Shown: positions 9,430-18,765 of the stretch, in pieces
Numbering within the stretch: position 1 is the stretch's first letter
How the letters are laid out: each line of letters begins with the position of its first letter
NCBI GenBank assembly: GCA_019635775.1
Contig: JAHBYU010000002.1
Coordinates: forward strand, 186,001-250,000
Reading direction: 5' to 3'
Length of the DNA stretch: 64,000 bases
From: Rhizobiaceae bacterium
Lineage (GTDB): Bacteria > Pseudomonadota > Alphaproteobacteria > Rhizobiales > Rhizobiaceae
Notes under the pieces: generated by a model
The model's input: the letters and a program-made list of their open reading frames with translations, nothing else
What the model was told of the DNA's origin: nothing
The model's database searches: none
Made by a program: the position numbers and the translations under genes

Positions 9430-10286
9430 CAGTCGTGTTCGCCTGAAGCTTGCGCCGGATAAGCAAAAGCTGCCCATCTCGGAATGGCGACGGACACCGG
9501 GGCGCCGCCGGCAACAATCGGAACTCCGGCATCGAGCGCATCCTTGACCTTGTCGATGCGGAGGATGGCCAGCCCCTTGCCGCCCGCGTTGGAACCCAGT
9601 GTTCCTACAGGCCGGCCGTTGATGAGAATATCAGTACCGGGTTCAGGCAGTTCCTGGCCAGACACGATCAAAACGCGGCGTCTCGCGGTCCCGCGATGCT
9701 GCATGCGTGAAACGACTTCCTGCCCGACGTAACAGCCTTTGCGGAAGCCGACGCCACCATTCTGGTCGAGAAGCACGTCATGTGGGAACGCGTCGCCCAG
9801 TGCATAGTCGCTGCCGCTCTCGGCGACGCCGCTTGCGATGCGAAATGCATGCCATGCCGACGCGTCCGTATCAGCGGACTGTTCGGTGTAGGAGCGCCAT
9901 GCCGGTGCATCCTCAGGGAAGCGACGGTCGCGCAACCAAGCTGAATCGGTTTCTGGGGGAGATGAATCGATGTCCCATGAAGCGCTGACAACCGATTCAT
10001 CCTGCTTGGAAATCTGGACCTTGGCGCGCAGCCTGTAGAGTGTCAGCCGGCGGACGAAATCGTCAGCAATCTCTGCGCGGCACTCCAGAAGAAGCGAGCC
10101 TTCGCCCCCGCGTGAAACCAGGAAGTCGAAGAGAATCTTGCCTTGCGGCGTCAAAAGCGCCGAGGGCCTCGCTTCCCCTTCCTTCAAGGTTTCGAGGTCT
10201 AGCGTGATGATATTCTGCAGGAAATGTTCCGCGTCCGGGCCGGAGACGGAGATGAGCGTGCGGTCGTCTAGGCGAGCGGTCGGCAT
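9429..10286 (-). CDS. ygfZ: Folate-binding protein YgfZ / CAF17-like
   Basis: Encodes 285 residues. It belongs to the glycine-cleavage T-protein (GcvT) fold family. The diagnostic motif KGCYVGQEVVSRMQHRGT is present with its cysteine. YgfZ proteins bind tetrahydrofolate and support assembly or repair of some Fe-S enzymes. The start at ATG 10286 gives the usual MPTARLDDR... N-terminus; a TTG at 10313 is an in-frame alternative. It is divergent from the dihydroorotase-like gene with 84 bases between, and is coupled to the HD gene downstream by an ATGA overlap. Confidence 0.85.
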   Translation of the reverse strand: MPTARLDDRTLISVSGPDAEHFLQNIITLDLETLKEGEARPSALLTPQGKILFDFLVSRGGEGSLLLECRAEIADDFVRRLTLYRLRAKVQISKQDESVVSASWDIDSSPPETDSAWLRDRRFPEDAPAWRSYTEQSADTDASAWHAFRIASGVAESGSDYALGDAFPHDVLLDQNGGVGFRKGCYVGQEVVSRMQHRGTARRRVLIVSGQELPEPGTDILINGRPVGTLGSNAGGKGLAILRIDKVKDALDAGVPIVAGGAPVSVAIPRWAAFAYPAQASGEHD

Positions 10287-10370
10287 AAATGGGACGGGAA
10301 CCTGATCTTGCAAACGGGGCAGCCATTACGTAAGCCCCGGCGGGCGAAGCGACAAGAGCGGCGAGACGTC

Positions 10371-11702
10371 ATGGCAGTGACCTACGACCTCATCCTGACA
10401 GGCGGCACAGTGGTCAATCACGACGGGCAGGGCACGCGCGACGTTGGCGTTCGCGGCGGGCGCATCGTTGCAATCGGCGATCTCTCGCAGGGTTCGGCGG
10501 GTACGCGCATCGATTGCCGAGGGCTGCATGTCCTGCCGGGGGTGATCGACAGCCAGGTGCATTTTCGAGAGCCGGGGCTCGCACACAAGGAAGACCTCGA
10601 AACGGGTTCGCGCGCAGCCGTCCTTGGCGGAGTCACCGCCGTGTTTGAAATGCCCAACACGAATCCACTAACCATCAGCGAGGCGGCACTTGCGGACAAG
10701 GTGAGGCGCGCGACGGGACGGATGCACTGCGACTTCGCCTTCTGGGTTGGCGGCACGCGGGAGAACGCCGGCGATGTCGGTGAACTTGAACGACTGCCTG
10801 GTGCCGCAGGCATCAAGGTTTTCATGGGCTCTTCGACAGGCAATCTTCTGGTTGAGGACGACGAGGGGGTCGCGTCCATCCTCAGGAATACCCGACGCCG
10901 TGCCGCATTCCATTCCGAGGACGAGTTCAGGTTGCGGCAACGTCTTGCGGAGAGGATCGAGGGCGATCCGTCGTCGCACCCCGTCTGGCGTGACGAGATT
11001 GCAGCATTTCAATGCACGGAACGGCTGGTTCGCATTGCCCGGCAGTCGCGCGCCAGAATCCATGTGCTGCATATCTCGACGGCCGAGGAAATCGAGTTCC
11101 TCGAGGCGCACAAGGATGTCGCGACGTGCGAGGCGACGCCGCATCACCTGACCATGTCCTCGGATGACTATGCGCGGCTCGGCACCCTTCTGCAGATGAA
11201 CCCTCCGGTGAGAGACAGTCGTCACCGCGAGGGCATATGGCATGGCATCTCGCAGGGCGTTGTCGATGTGCTCGGTTCCGACCACGCTCCGCACACGCTC
11301 GATGAAAAGGGCAAGACCTACCCCGCCTCTCCCTCGGGCATGACGGGCGTGCAGACATTGGTGCCGATCATGCTCGACCATGTGAATGCCGGCCGCCTCA
11401 CGCTGGAAAGGTTCGTCGACCTGTCGAGCCACGGCCCGAACCGCATTTTCGGCATCGCACGCAAAGGGCGGATCGCCGCCGGCTACGATGCGGATTTCAC
11501 GATCGTCGACCTGAAGCGCACGCAGACCATCACCAACGCGCAGCAGGGTTCGAAAGCCGGCTGGACGCCGCATGACGGTAAGCAGGTCACCGGGTGGCCT
11601 GTGGGCACGATCGTCCGCGGCAACCGCGTGATGTGGGAAGGCGAGATAATACAAAAAGGGCAGGGGCGTCCTGTCGAGTTTTCCGAGGCCCTGCCGGCTT
11701 AG
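10371..11702 (+). CDS. Dihydroorotase-family amidohydrolase lacking the first HxH histidine
   Basis: Encodes 443 residues of the class I dihydroorotase/allantoinase (COG0044) group. Visible landmarks are VIDSQVHFREPG (residues 58-69), GIKVFMGSS with candidate carboxylated Lys149, His181 in FHSED, His234 in HVLHIST, and Asp304 in SDHAPH. The canonical D-x-H-x-H metal pair reads D-S-Q-V-H: Gln62 replaces the first histidine. The rest of the site is intact, so the gene is not decaying. It may be a dihydroorotase with altered metal binding or an amidohydrolase with another substrate, so I give no pyrC symbol. ATG 10371 is used because it gives the usual N-terminus; an in-frame start exists at 10308. 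Confidence 0.8.
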   Translation: MAVTYDLILTGGTVVNHDGQGTRDVGVRGGRIVAIGDLSQGSAGTRIDCRGLHVLPGVIDSQVHFREPGLAHKEDLETGSRAAVLGGVTAVFEMPNTNPLTISEAALADKVRRATGRMHCDFAFWVGGTRENAGDVGELERLPGAAGIKVFMGSSTGNLLVEDDEGVASILRNTRRRAAFHSEDEFRLRQRLAERIEGDPSSHPVWRDEIAAFQCTERLVRIARQSRARIHVLHISTAEEIEFLEAHKDVATCEATPHHLTMSSDDYARLGTLLQMNPPVRDSRHREGIWHGISQGVVDVLGSDHAPHTLDEKGKTYPASPSGMTGVQTLVPIMLDHVNAGRLTLERFVDLSSHGPNRIFGIARKGRIAAGYDADFTIVDLKRTQTITNAQQGSKAGWTPHDGKQVTGWPVGTIVRGNRVMWEGEIIQKGQGRPVEFSEALPA

Positions 11703-11705
11703 CTT

Positions 11706-12482
11706 TTATTCGCCCGCAACGAAGAAAGCCCATTCGCCTTCAGGCGTGATACCCGCGCGATAGAAGATGTAGGAGCCGAACTGCTTCATGTCTTCGAGGT
11801 CGCCGGCGGTCACGATCTTGAACAACTCCACCTTCTGGCGGGCGTCGAGCTTGTCGAGCGGAATGCCGAAGAAGTAAGGCCAGACGTAGATTTCGTTCGG
11901 CGTACCGGGTTCCAGATGCACGAAACCGGCATTCAGAATTTCTTCCAGGATGGCGAGGATTTCCTGCCCTTCCTCGTCTCCTGAGTTACCCTTCAGGATC
12001 TGGATGGGATCGCCATCGGGGTCGCCGAATGACAACAGCGTCTTGCCATCACCAAGCCCCAGAAGCGGTCGAAGTTTTTCGATATCACCGGTCTTGGCCG
12101 CCTCGACGATCCGATCATGCATCCGCCGGACGGGCTCGGGAAGACGGTCCAGATTGTAGACGATCTCCGGCAGTGGTCCGTTCTCGTCGATCTCTGGTCG
12201 CGCAATGCCATTCGGGTCGCCGTCCTCTACGGGTGCAGTCGGCGTTGCAGCATCGTCGCCTGGAACGGTGGCGTCAGGCGCCGCCGTATCGGGGACGACG
12301 CCGGGAGCCGCAGGTGTCCCCTCGGGCGGCGGCAGATCCTCGCGGTTTATCTCGCTGAGAGCGAAAGCTTTTGTCGGACCGAAGGCAGCTACACCTGCCA
12401 GGAACAACACGGCTGGCCAGAAAGACCTAAGCCTGCGCGGAGAATCGATCGTGTACCTACTATGCGCCGTCAATTCCTGCAT
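11706..12482 (-). CDS. Conserved secreted hypothetical protein with Pro/Ala/Asp-rich linker
   Basis: Encodes 258 residues. A basic N-terminus followed by FWPAVLFLAGVAAFG and ...TKAFALS looks like a signal peptide cut near residue 41. A low-complexity acidic Pro/Ala/Thr stretch (about 50-100) leads to a compact domain ending FGSYIFYRAGITPEGEW. I do not recognise a named family with certainty; it resembles conserved exported proteins seen across rhizobia. GGAAGGG precedes ATG 12482. The stop converges with the dihydroorotase-like gene three bases away. Confidence 0.7.
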   Translation of the reverse strand: MQELTAHSRYTIDSPRRLRSFWPAVLFLAGVAAFGPTKAFALSEINREDLPPPEGTPAAPGVVPDTAAPDATVPGDDAATPTAPVEDGDPNGIARPEIDENGPLPEIVYNLDRLPEPVRRMHDRIVEAAKTGDIEKLRPLLGLGDGKTLLSFGDPDGDPIQILKGNSGDEEGQEILAILEEILNAGFVHLEPGTPNEIYVWPYFFGIPLDKLDARQKVELFKIVTAGDLEDMKQFGSYIFYRAGITPEGEWAFFVAGE

Positions 12483-12542
12483 GTCCCTTCCATCGGATCC
12501 GTTGAAACAGGCTCCTCCGCTCCTGTCCCCGGCCTGTTCGGC

Positions 12543-12800
12543 TCAATGCCTTGCCTGCTCCGGCACAAATTCCCCGGCGATGACACGCTCGCGCACGCGC
12601 TCTATAAGCGCCAGCGCGGCGGTTTCCCCGCTTGAGCGAAGCAATTCGCCAATGGCTGTCGTCAGCGCAGCCTCGGCGATGATTTCTGGTTCGATTCCCG
12701 CCGAAAGGCCTTCGGCCCAAGCTTCGCTATGGTTTTCAACCGCAGTCAGCCGCTTTTCTTCCCTGACAAGTGCGTCAAGGTCGGTGAAGCCATGTGCCAT
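12543..12800 (-). CDS. Small conserved hypothetical protein (85 aa)
   Basis: A short, soluble, helical and mildly acidic protein. An in-frame extension to 12914 exists, but ATG 12800 has AAGGTGGAA six bases upstream and starts a cleaner sequence (MAHGFTDLDALVREEKRL). No metal or nucleotide motif is visible. It sits between two exported proteins on the same strand. Function unknown. Confidence 0.65.
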   Translation of the reverse strand: MAHGFTDLDALVREEKRLTAVENHSEAWAEGLSAGIEPEIIAEAALTTAIGELLRSSGETAALALIERVRERVIAGEFVPEQARH

Positions 12801-12935
12801 GCCCAATTCCACCTTCTGCAGGTCGCCGGAGCCTGATCGATCCAACTTGACCTGTCCCTTTAATGTCCCGTTAAGCTTCCTAGCACAGCTGTTCGGCAAT
12901 GTACGCCCTGGCATGGGCGAAAAGTTAACGACAGC

Positions 12936-13313
12936 TTAATTGCCGTAGCGGGAAGCGAGGTCGCGGGCCAGGTTTTCGCCCTCCACAGTGTAGCGGGCGA
13001 TCGCCTCAGTGGCGGATGCCGTGCATGTCGTGTAGGTGCTTTCGAACGTGCGATAGCCTCTGTTGAAGCTCGCGATAAAGCGGGCGCGCCGTTCCGGATC
13101 TGGATTTTCCGCCGCGATCAGCCGTTCCATTGTCTGGCGCCACTGGTCGCCCTTGTCGCCGCACAGATTGCGCAGGAAGTGCAGCGAGCCCATCACCTCG
13201 GCGATACGCAGCAAGCCGGGCTCGTAGGGCGCATCGACGGCCGCCGCCGGGCGCGAAAGCGCAAGGGGTACCATCAAGGCCGTTGCAACGATGATTGCTG
13301 TTTTCCGCCGCAT
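12936..13313 (-). CDS. TIGR02301 family periplasmic protein
   Basis: Encodes 125 residues starting with a clear signal peptide (MRRKTAIIVATALMVPLALS, cleavage after AAA near residue 25). The mature part contains GSLHFLRNLCG, RRARFIASFNRGYRTFESTY and a second cysteine in TTCTASA. This is the pattern of the alphaproteobacterial family TIGR02301, which has no assigned function; the two cysteines could form a disulfide in the periplasm. It is followed on the same strand by the small 85-residue gene. Confidence 0.75.
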   Translation of the reverse strand: MRRKTAIIVATALMVPLALSRPAAAVDAPYEPGLLRIAEVMGSLHFLRNLCGDKGDQWRQTMERLIAAENPDPERRARFIASFNRGYRTFESTYTTCTASATEAIARYTVEGENLARDLASRYGN

Positions 13314-13411
13314 GCGCCCTTGTGGCGAAACAATTTGACCGCTGCAAGGCGGATTTTGGGGCTCGATCCCCTTTCGTGGCGCATTGGTCTTTTGCCGGGC
13401 TGGGATACGGG

Positions 13412-13837
13412 TTATCGGGCGGTATCCGATTTCTCGGGAATGCCCCGACCTTCAAGCAAGCCGCGACCGACCTCCAGCACGTCGGCGAGGATCGGCAGGT
13501 CTTCCATCTCGGCGAGCGTGAAGAAGGCCGCTTCGTCGGCGTCGTCATCGGCGACCGGCTCGCCTCCCGTATAGTGGCCAAGAAACACCTGCAGGTCGTA
13601 GTCGAATTCGTCGCCCATCGCCCGCACGAGGATCAGTGGCGAAAGCGCGCCGGCTGGCAGACCCGTCTCCTCGGAGAGCTCGCGCCTTGCCGCTTCTTCG
13701 AGCGTTTCTCCGTCTTCCACCCGGCCGCCGGGAAATGCGTAGAAGCCGAAGGAAGGCGGCCGGCCGCGCCGAACGAGCAAAAGACGGTCGCCGCGTAGCA
13801 AAGCGACGGAAACGGCGGGGAGTATGGGTTTTGTCAT
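13412..13837 (-). CDS. Nudix hydrolase
   Basis: Encodes 141 residues. The complete Nudix box is present at about residues 37-59: [20 protein letters not shown], then ETGL, fitting G-x5-E-x7-R-E-U-x-E-E-x-G-U. Such enzymes hydrolyse nucleoside diphosphates linked to another group. The substrate is not readable; MutT-like or ADP-ribose-type activities are possible. It is divergent from the SRAP gene. Confidence 0.85.
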   Translation of the reverse strand: MTKPILPAVSVALLRGDRLLLVRRGRPPSFGFYAFPGGRVEDGETLEEAARRELSEETGLPAGALSPLILVRAMGDEFDYDLQVFLGHYTGGEPVADDDADEAAFFTLAEMEDLPILADVLEVGRGLLEGRGIPEKSDTAR

Positions 13838-13919
13838 CTGCGGTTATCCACCGGTGATCCTTGCCGGCTGTTCATTCAGCCCCCACCTTGTGCCCGACGA
13901 ATCGAAAGCTTCAAGGAAA

Positions 13920-14693
13920 ATGTGCGGACGGTTTTCGCTGACGGCCGAACCGGGGGAAGTTGCGGAGTTCTTCGCGCTGCTGGGCGTCGAGGATTTTCCG
14001 GCGCGCTACAACATCGCTCCCACCCAGCCGATCCTGCTGGTCATCGCCGGCGACAGGCCGGAGCCTGGTTCCAACATGCCCGACCGGCGCGCCATGCTGG
14101 CGCGATGGGGCTTGGTCCCCGCATGGGCGAAGAACCCGGCCGACATGCCACTTAACATCAATGCGCGCTCGGAGACGGCGGCAGAAAAGCCATCGTTCAG
14201 GACGGCCATGCGGCACAGGCGCGTGCTGGTGCCGGCCTCAGGCTTCTACGAATGGCAGCGCGACGGTGCAGGCAAGCGTGCCCAACCCTACTGGATGAGG
14301 CCCAAGCATGGCGGTATCGTCGCTTTTGGCGGGCTGATGGAAACCTATGCGGAGCCGGGAGGGTCGGAAATAGACACGGCTGCCATCCTGACGACTGCGG
14401 CAAGCGATGACATTGCGCCCATCCATGACCGGATGCCCGTGGTGATCCGTCCCGAGGACTTTGAAGCGTGGCTGGACTGCCGAACGCGCGAACCGCGAGA
14501 CGTTGCGCATCTGATGCGCGCGCCCGAGCAGGGGTTCTTCGTGCCTATCCCGGTGTCAGACAAGGTGAACAAGGTCACAAACACAGGGCCGGACCTTCAA
14601 GAGCGGGTGGAAGCGGAAATCCTTTCCGCAAGCAAAGAACAGGCTTCAGAAAAGCAAAAGCCCGGCAATGCCGGGCAACTGTCGCTGTTCTAG
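13920..14693 (+). CDS. SRAP domain protein (YedK/HMCES family)
   Basis: Encodes 257 residues. SRAP proteins protect abasic sites in single-stranded DNA by forming a thiazolidine crosslink through Cys2. The N-terminus is MCGRFSL, and start 13920 (AAGGA three bases upstream) leaves cysteine as residue 2 after methionine removal, which decides the start. Other hallmarks are NIAPTQP, NARSETAAEKPSF, the catalytic glutamate in PASGFYEWQ, and HDRMPV. The last 20 or so codons overlap a hairpin that looks like a terminator for opposite-strand transcription. Confidence 0.9.
   Translation: MCGRFSLTAEPGEVAEFFALLGVEDFPARYNIAPTQPILLVIAGDRPEPGSNMPDRRAMLARWGLVPAWAKNPADMPLNINARSETAAEKPSFRTAMRHRRVLVPASGFYEWQRDGAGKRAQPYWMRPKHGGIVAFGGLMETYAEPGGSEIDTAAILTTAASDDIAPIHDRMPVVIRPEDFEAWLDCRTREPRDVAHLMRAPEQGFFVPIPVSDKVNKVTNTGPDLQERVEAEILSASKEQASEKQKPGNAGQLSLF
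14651..14677 (-). terminator. Rho-independent terminator reading on the minus strand, embedded in the SRAP 3' end
   Basis: GCCCGGC (14661-14667) and GCCGGGC (14671-14677) form a seven-pair GC stem with a three-base loop. On the minus strand this is followed by TTTTGCTTTT. It fits termination of a minus-strand transcript such as the microprotein gene at 14802-14945, and it lies inside the plus-strand SRAP coding region. Confidence 0.65.
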
Positions 14694-14801
14694 CACTCCA
14701 ATTGCGGCGTGCCGCTTTTGTCAGCCGGATTTCATGAACCGCTCACCGGCCGATTTTGCCGGACTGCAGGCCCGTCGCCGTCACCCTTTCGGGTCGGCTT
14801 T

Positions 14802-14945
14802 TCAGGCAGGCTTGGCGGCCTTTTTCTTCGGCGCGCAAAGCAACGCCGCAACGACGGCGGCCGGTCCGATGGCTCGGTACTGCGTGGCGAGAGCCGGGGC
14901 CGCCTTGGCAGGCGCTTTTACGGCTTCGCTCTTCTTCGGTAACAT
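14802..14945 (-). CDS. Lys/Ala/Pro-rich microprotein (47 aa)
   Basis: The reading frame MLPKKSEAVKAPAKAAPALA... ends in CAPKKKAAKPA. A hydrophobic centre (IGPAAVVAALLC) is flanked by Lys/Pro/Ala-rich arms. GGGAAGAG and AGAAG precede ATG 14945, and a good minus-strand terminator lies 125 bases downstream of the stop. Both support a real gene. An upstream extension to 15023 has no ribosome site. I do not recognise a family. A second basic microprotein with similar composition occurs at 45895-46020. Confidence 0.5.
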   Translation of the reverse strand: MLPKKSEAVKAPAKAAPALATQYRAIGPAAVVAALLCAPKKKAAKPA

Positions 14946-15221
14946 TTCTTCTCTCTTCCCTAAGGTCATGATCGTGATTGCGAGCCTTGCAGATGGTGTC
15001 CGAATGGGACCAAATCGTGACATTCTGCCGGATTTCCCGCCTTCTCCCTGAATTGATGTCCAGACAGGTTTAATAGAATCTTACCAATCCGGAGCTCCCA
15101 GCAGATTGCATCTACACTGAGTCCCGACTGCCACACTTCAGTAAAAGCACAATGTATCCGCGTTTTGCCGCAAGTGTTGCGGCGCGGTTACAAGCCGGTA
15201 GCCCTTTCCGGCAGCACACGC

Positions 15222-15250
15222 TTGACGCGACAGCCCCTCCGGCCGCATAA
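15222..15250 (+). promoter_or_regulatory. Candidate promoter for cysS leader
   Basis: TTGACG at 15222-15227 and GCATAA at 15245-15250 are 17 bases apart, close to the alphaproteobacterial housekeeping pattern. Transcription would begin near 15257, about 125 bases before cysS. Pattern match only. Confidence 0.4.
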
Positions 15251-15258
15251 GCAAAGCC

Positions 15259-15303
15259 ATGAAAACGTCTTTTGCCATTTGCGGCATTTGCATTATTGGC
15301 TAG
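15259..15303 (+). CDS. Possible Cys-codon leader peptide upstream of cysS (14 aa)
   Basis: An ATG at 15259 opens MKTSFAICGICIIG and stops at TAG 15301. It carries two TGC cysteine codons (15280 and 15289) and lies 78 bases before the cysteinyl-tRNA synthetase start. The ribosome site is weak or absent; if the candidate promoter is real the message would be almost leaderless. Its first codons overlap a segment that can pair with a downstream one. It could be an attenuation peptide or chance. Confidence 0.3.
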   Translation: MKTSFAICGICIIG

Positions 15304-15355
15304 CGCCAGCGCTGGTCCGGACGTTTTCGCCTTCTTCTTGAGAGATGAAAAAACG
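15261..15355 (+). promoter_or_regulatory. Candidate alternative-stem leader of cysS
   Basis: Segment A GAAAACGTC (15261-15269) is a perfect complement of segment B GACGTTTTC (15320-15328). Segment B can instead pair with segment C GAAAAAACG (15347-15355), with one or two bases bulged. A:B and B:C are mutually exclusive. Neither stem is followed by a T-run, so control of translation or a non-classical mechanism would be needed. Confidence 0.3.
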
Positions 15356-15381
15356 CCCAGGCCGGCAGGCAGGGGTGACTT

Positions 15382-16818
15382 ATGGTTGAAGCTAACAAGG
15401 GCTTGCGGCTCTACAATACGCTGACGCGGACGAAGGAGGATTTTGCCCCCATCAATCCCGCAAATGTGCGCATGTATGTCTGCGGGCCGACCGTCTACGA
15501 CTTCGCCCATATAGGCAACGCCCGACCCGTCATCGTGTTCGACGTGCTGTTCAGGCTGCTGCGCCACCTCTACGGTGACGAGCACGTGACCTATGTCCGG
15601 AACATCACGGATGTGGACGACAAGATCAACGCGCGTGCCGCGCGAGACTTCCCCGACCTGCCGCTAAACGAGGCGATCCGCAAGGTGACGGAGGCGACCA
15701 ACACCCAGTTCCAGGCTGACGTGAAGGCACTCGGTTGCCTCGATCCGAGCTTCCAGCCTCGCGCCACCGAACATATAGACGGTATGAAGGCGATGATCGA
15801 ACGCCTGGTCGATCTCGACGTCGCCTATGTAGCGGAAGGCCACGTGCTGTTTTCGCCAAAGCGGATGAACGCCAGGGTGAAATCGCCGCGCTATGGGGCG
15901 CTGGCGAAGCGCTCACTGGACGAGATGCTGGCGGGCGCACGCGTTGACGTCGCCTCCTACAAGGAGGACGAGATGGATTTCGTGCTCTGGAAGCCGTCGA
16001 AGGAGGGGGAGCCGGGCTGGCCTTCGCCTGCCGGGATCGACGGTCTGGGGCGGCCAGGCTGGCATATCGAGTGCTCGGCAATGTCGATGGCCAAGCTGTT
16101 GGAGCCCTTCGGCGGCGGGCTCAAATGCGATGATCCGCAAAAGAACGTCTTCGACATCCACGGCGGCGGCATCGACCTCGTCTTCCCGCATCACGAGAAC
16201 GAGATCGCGCAGTCCTGCTGCGCTTTTGGCACCGAGCGCATGGCCAACATCTGGATGCACAACGGCTTCCTGCAGGTCGAAGGCCGCAAGATGTCCAAGA
16301 GCGAGGGCAACTTCGTTACGATCAACGAACTGCTGAACACGGAGACGTTTGGCGGAAGAAAATGGCCCGGCGAGGTGCTGCGGCTGGCCATGCTGATGAC
16401 GCATTATCGCGAACCAATCGACTTTTCGGTACGGAAGCTGGCAGAGGCTGAGAGCCTCCTTGCCAAATGGCGAAGGAAAGCGGCGGGTACAACCCCCGGT
16501 GCGGTTGATGGCACTTTCCTTTCGGCGCTGGGCGACGACCTCGATATGGCTGAGTATCTGCGGCTGATGAACTCTGGCGACCTGCAACCTTCCACGTTGC
16601 TTGCGGCCGCCAGCCTGATCGGTCTCGATCTGTCCGAACTGGAAACGGATGTCGATGTAGCCGGGTTTGTTGCGCGGCGCCTCGCCTTGATAGCCGAAAA
16701 GAACTGGGCCGAGGCCGACCGTATCCGCGACGAACTTCTTGCGCAGGGCATCCAGCTTAAGGACGGCAAGGATCCCGCCACCGGCGAACGTGTAACCACA
16801 TGGGAGGTGATGCGATGA
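15382..16818 (+). CDS. cysS: Cysteinyl-tRNA synthetase
   Basis: Encodes 478 residues, the usual size. This class I synthetase charges tRNA-Cys in the cytoplasm. The HIGH motif appears as FAHIGNARP preceded by the zinc-binding cysteine in CGPTVYD. The ERGGDP-equivalent region contains [11 protein letters not shown], the second zinc site is [14 protein letters not shown], and KMSKS appears as [10 protein letters not shown]. The C-terminal anticodon-binding part holds [11 protein letters not shown]. The stop overlaps the VOC gene start (ATGA, 16815-16818). Upstream is a possible Cys-codon leader described separately. Confidence 0.95.
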   Translation: MVEANKGLRLYNTLTRTKEDFAPINPANVRMYVCGPTVYDFAHIGNARPVIVFDVLFRLLRHLYGDEHVTYVRNITDVDDKINARAARDFPDLPLNEAIRKVTEATNTQFQADVKALGCLDPSFQPRATEHIDGMKAMIERLVDLDVAYVAEGHVLFSPKRMNARVKSPRYGALAKRSLDEMLAGARVDVASYKEDEMDFVLWKPSKEGEPGWPSPAGIDGLGRPGWHIECSAMSMAKLLEPFGGGLKCDDPQKNVFDIHGGGIDLVFPHHENEIAQSCCAFGTERMANIWMHNGFLQVEGRKMSKSEGNFVTINELLNTETFGGRKWPGEVLRLAMLMTHYREPIDFSVRKLAEAESLLAKWRRKAAGTTPGAVDGTFLSALGDDLDMAEYLRLMNSGDLQPSTLLAAASLIGLDLSELETDVDVAGFVARRLALIAEKNWAEADRIRDELLAQGIQLKDGKDPATGERVTTWEVMR

Positions 16819-17210
16819 TCGACCATATCGGCATTTGCGTGAAGGACTACGACGAATCGAAAGCCTTCTACGACGCAGCGCTCGGGGCCATCGGCGCAAC
16901 GATGGTGATGACCGTTCCGGAGGAACTCACCAACGGCGTGAAGATGGGTGGCTACGGACACGAGAAGCCGGACTTCTGGCTGACTGGTGCGGGTGATCCC
17001 GGGCCGGGTCGCCACATCGCGTTTTCGGCGCGCTCCCGTGCCGAGGTGGATGCTTTCTATAAGGCTGCGATGGAGGCCGGCGGCCGCGACAACGGCAAGC
17101 CCGGCATCCGTGAGCACTATCACCCGCACTACTACGGCGACTTCGTCTTCGATCCGGACGGAAACAATGTCGAAGCCGTCTGCCACAAGCCAGACCATGA
17201 GAGAGAGTAA
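16815..17210 (+). CDS. VOC family (glyoxalase/bleomycin-resistance fold) protein
   Basis: Encodes 131 residues. The single VOC domain starts [23 protein letters not shown] and ends [16 protein letters not shown]. The metal-ligand positions His4 and the final glutamate in NNVEAV are kept. The substrate is unknown; members include dioxygenases, lyases and resistance proteins. It overlaps cysS by four bases, with GGAGGTG inside the cysS end serving as the ribosome site. Confidence 0.85.
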   Translation: MIDHIGICVKDYDESKAFYDAALGAIGATMVMTVPEELTNGVKMGGYGHEKPDFWLTGAGDPGPGRHIAFSARSRAEVDAFYKAAMEAGGRDNGKPGIREHYHPHYYGDFVFDPDGNNVEAVCHKPDHERE

Positions 17211-17260
17211 ACAAAAACAATGGCTTGCACATTTTCCATGAATCTTTTCGGGAGGCCGTC

Positions 17261-18743
<1,483 letters not shown>

Positions 18744-18765
18744 CCGGGCGGCAAAGGAAAACGGC

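Larger units (their letters stand above)
14946..15381. other. Intergenic region upstream of cysS
   Basis: A 436-base gap. The left part should hold the promoter of the minus-strand microprotein. The right part holds a candidate sigma-70-like promoter (TTGACG at 15222, GCATAA at 15245), a 14-codon mini-ORF with two Cys codons, and complementary segments that could form alternative stems before cysS. I see nothing else in 14946-15215. Confidence 0.5.
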
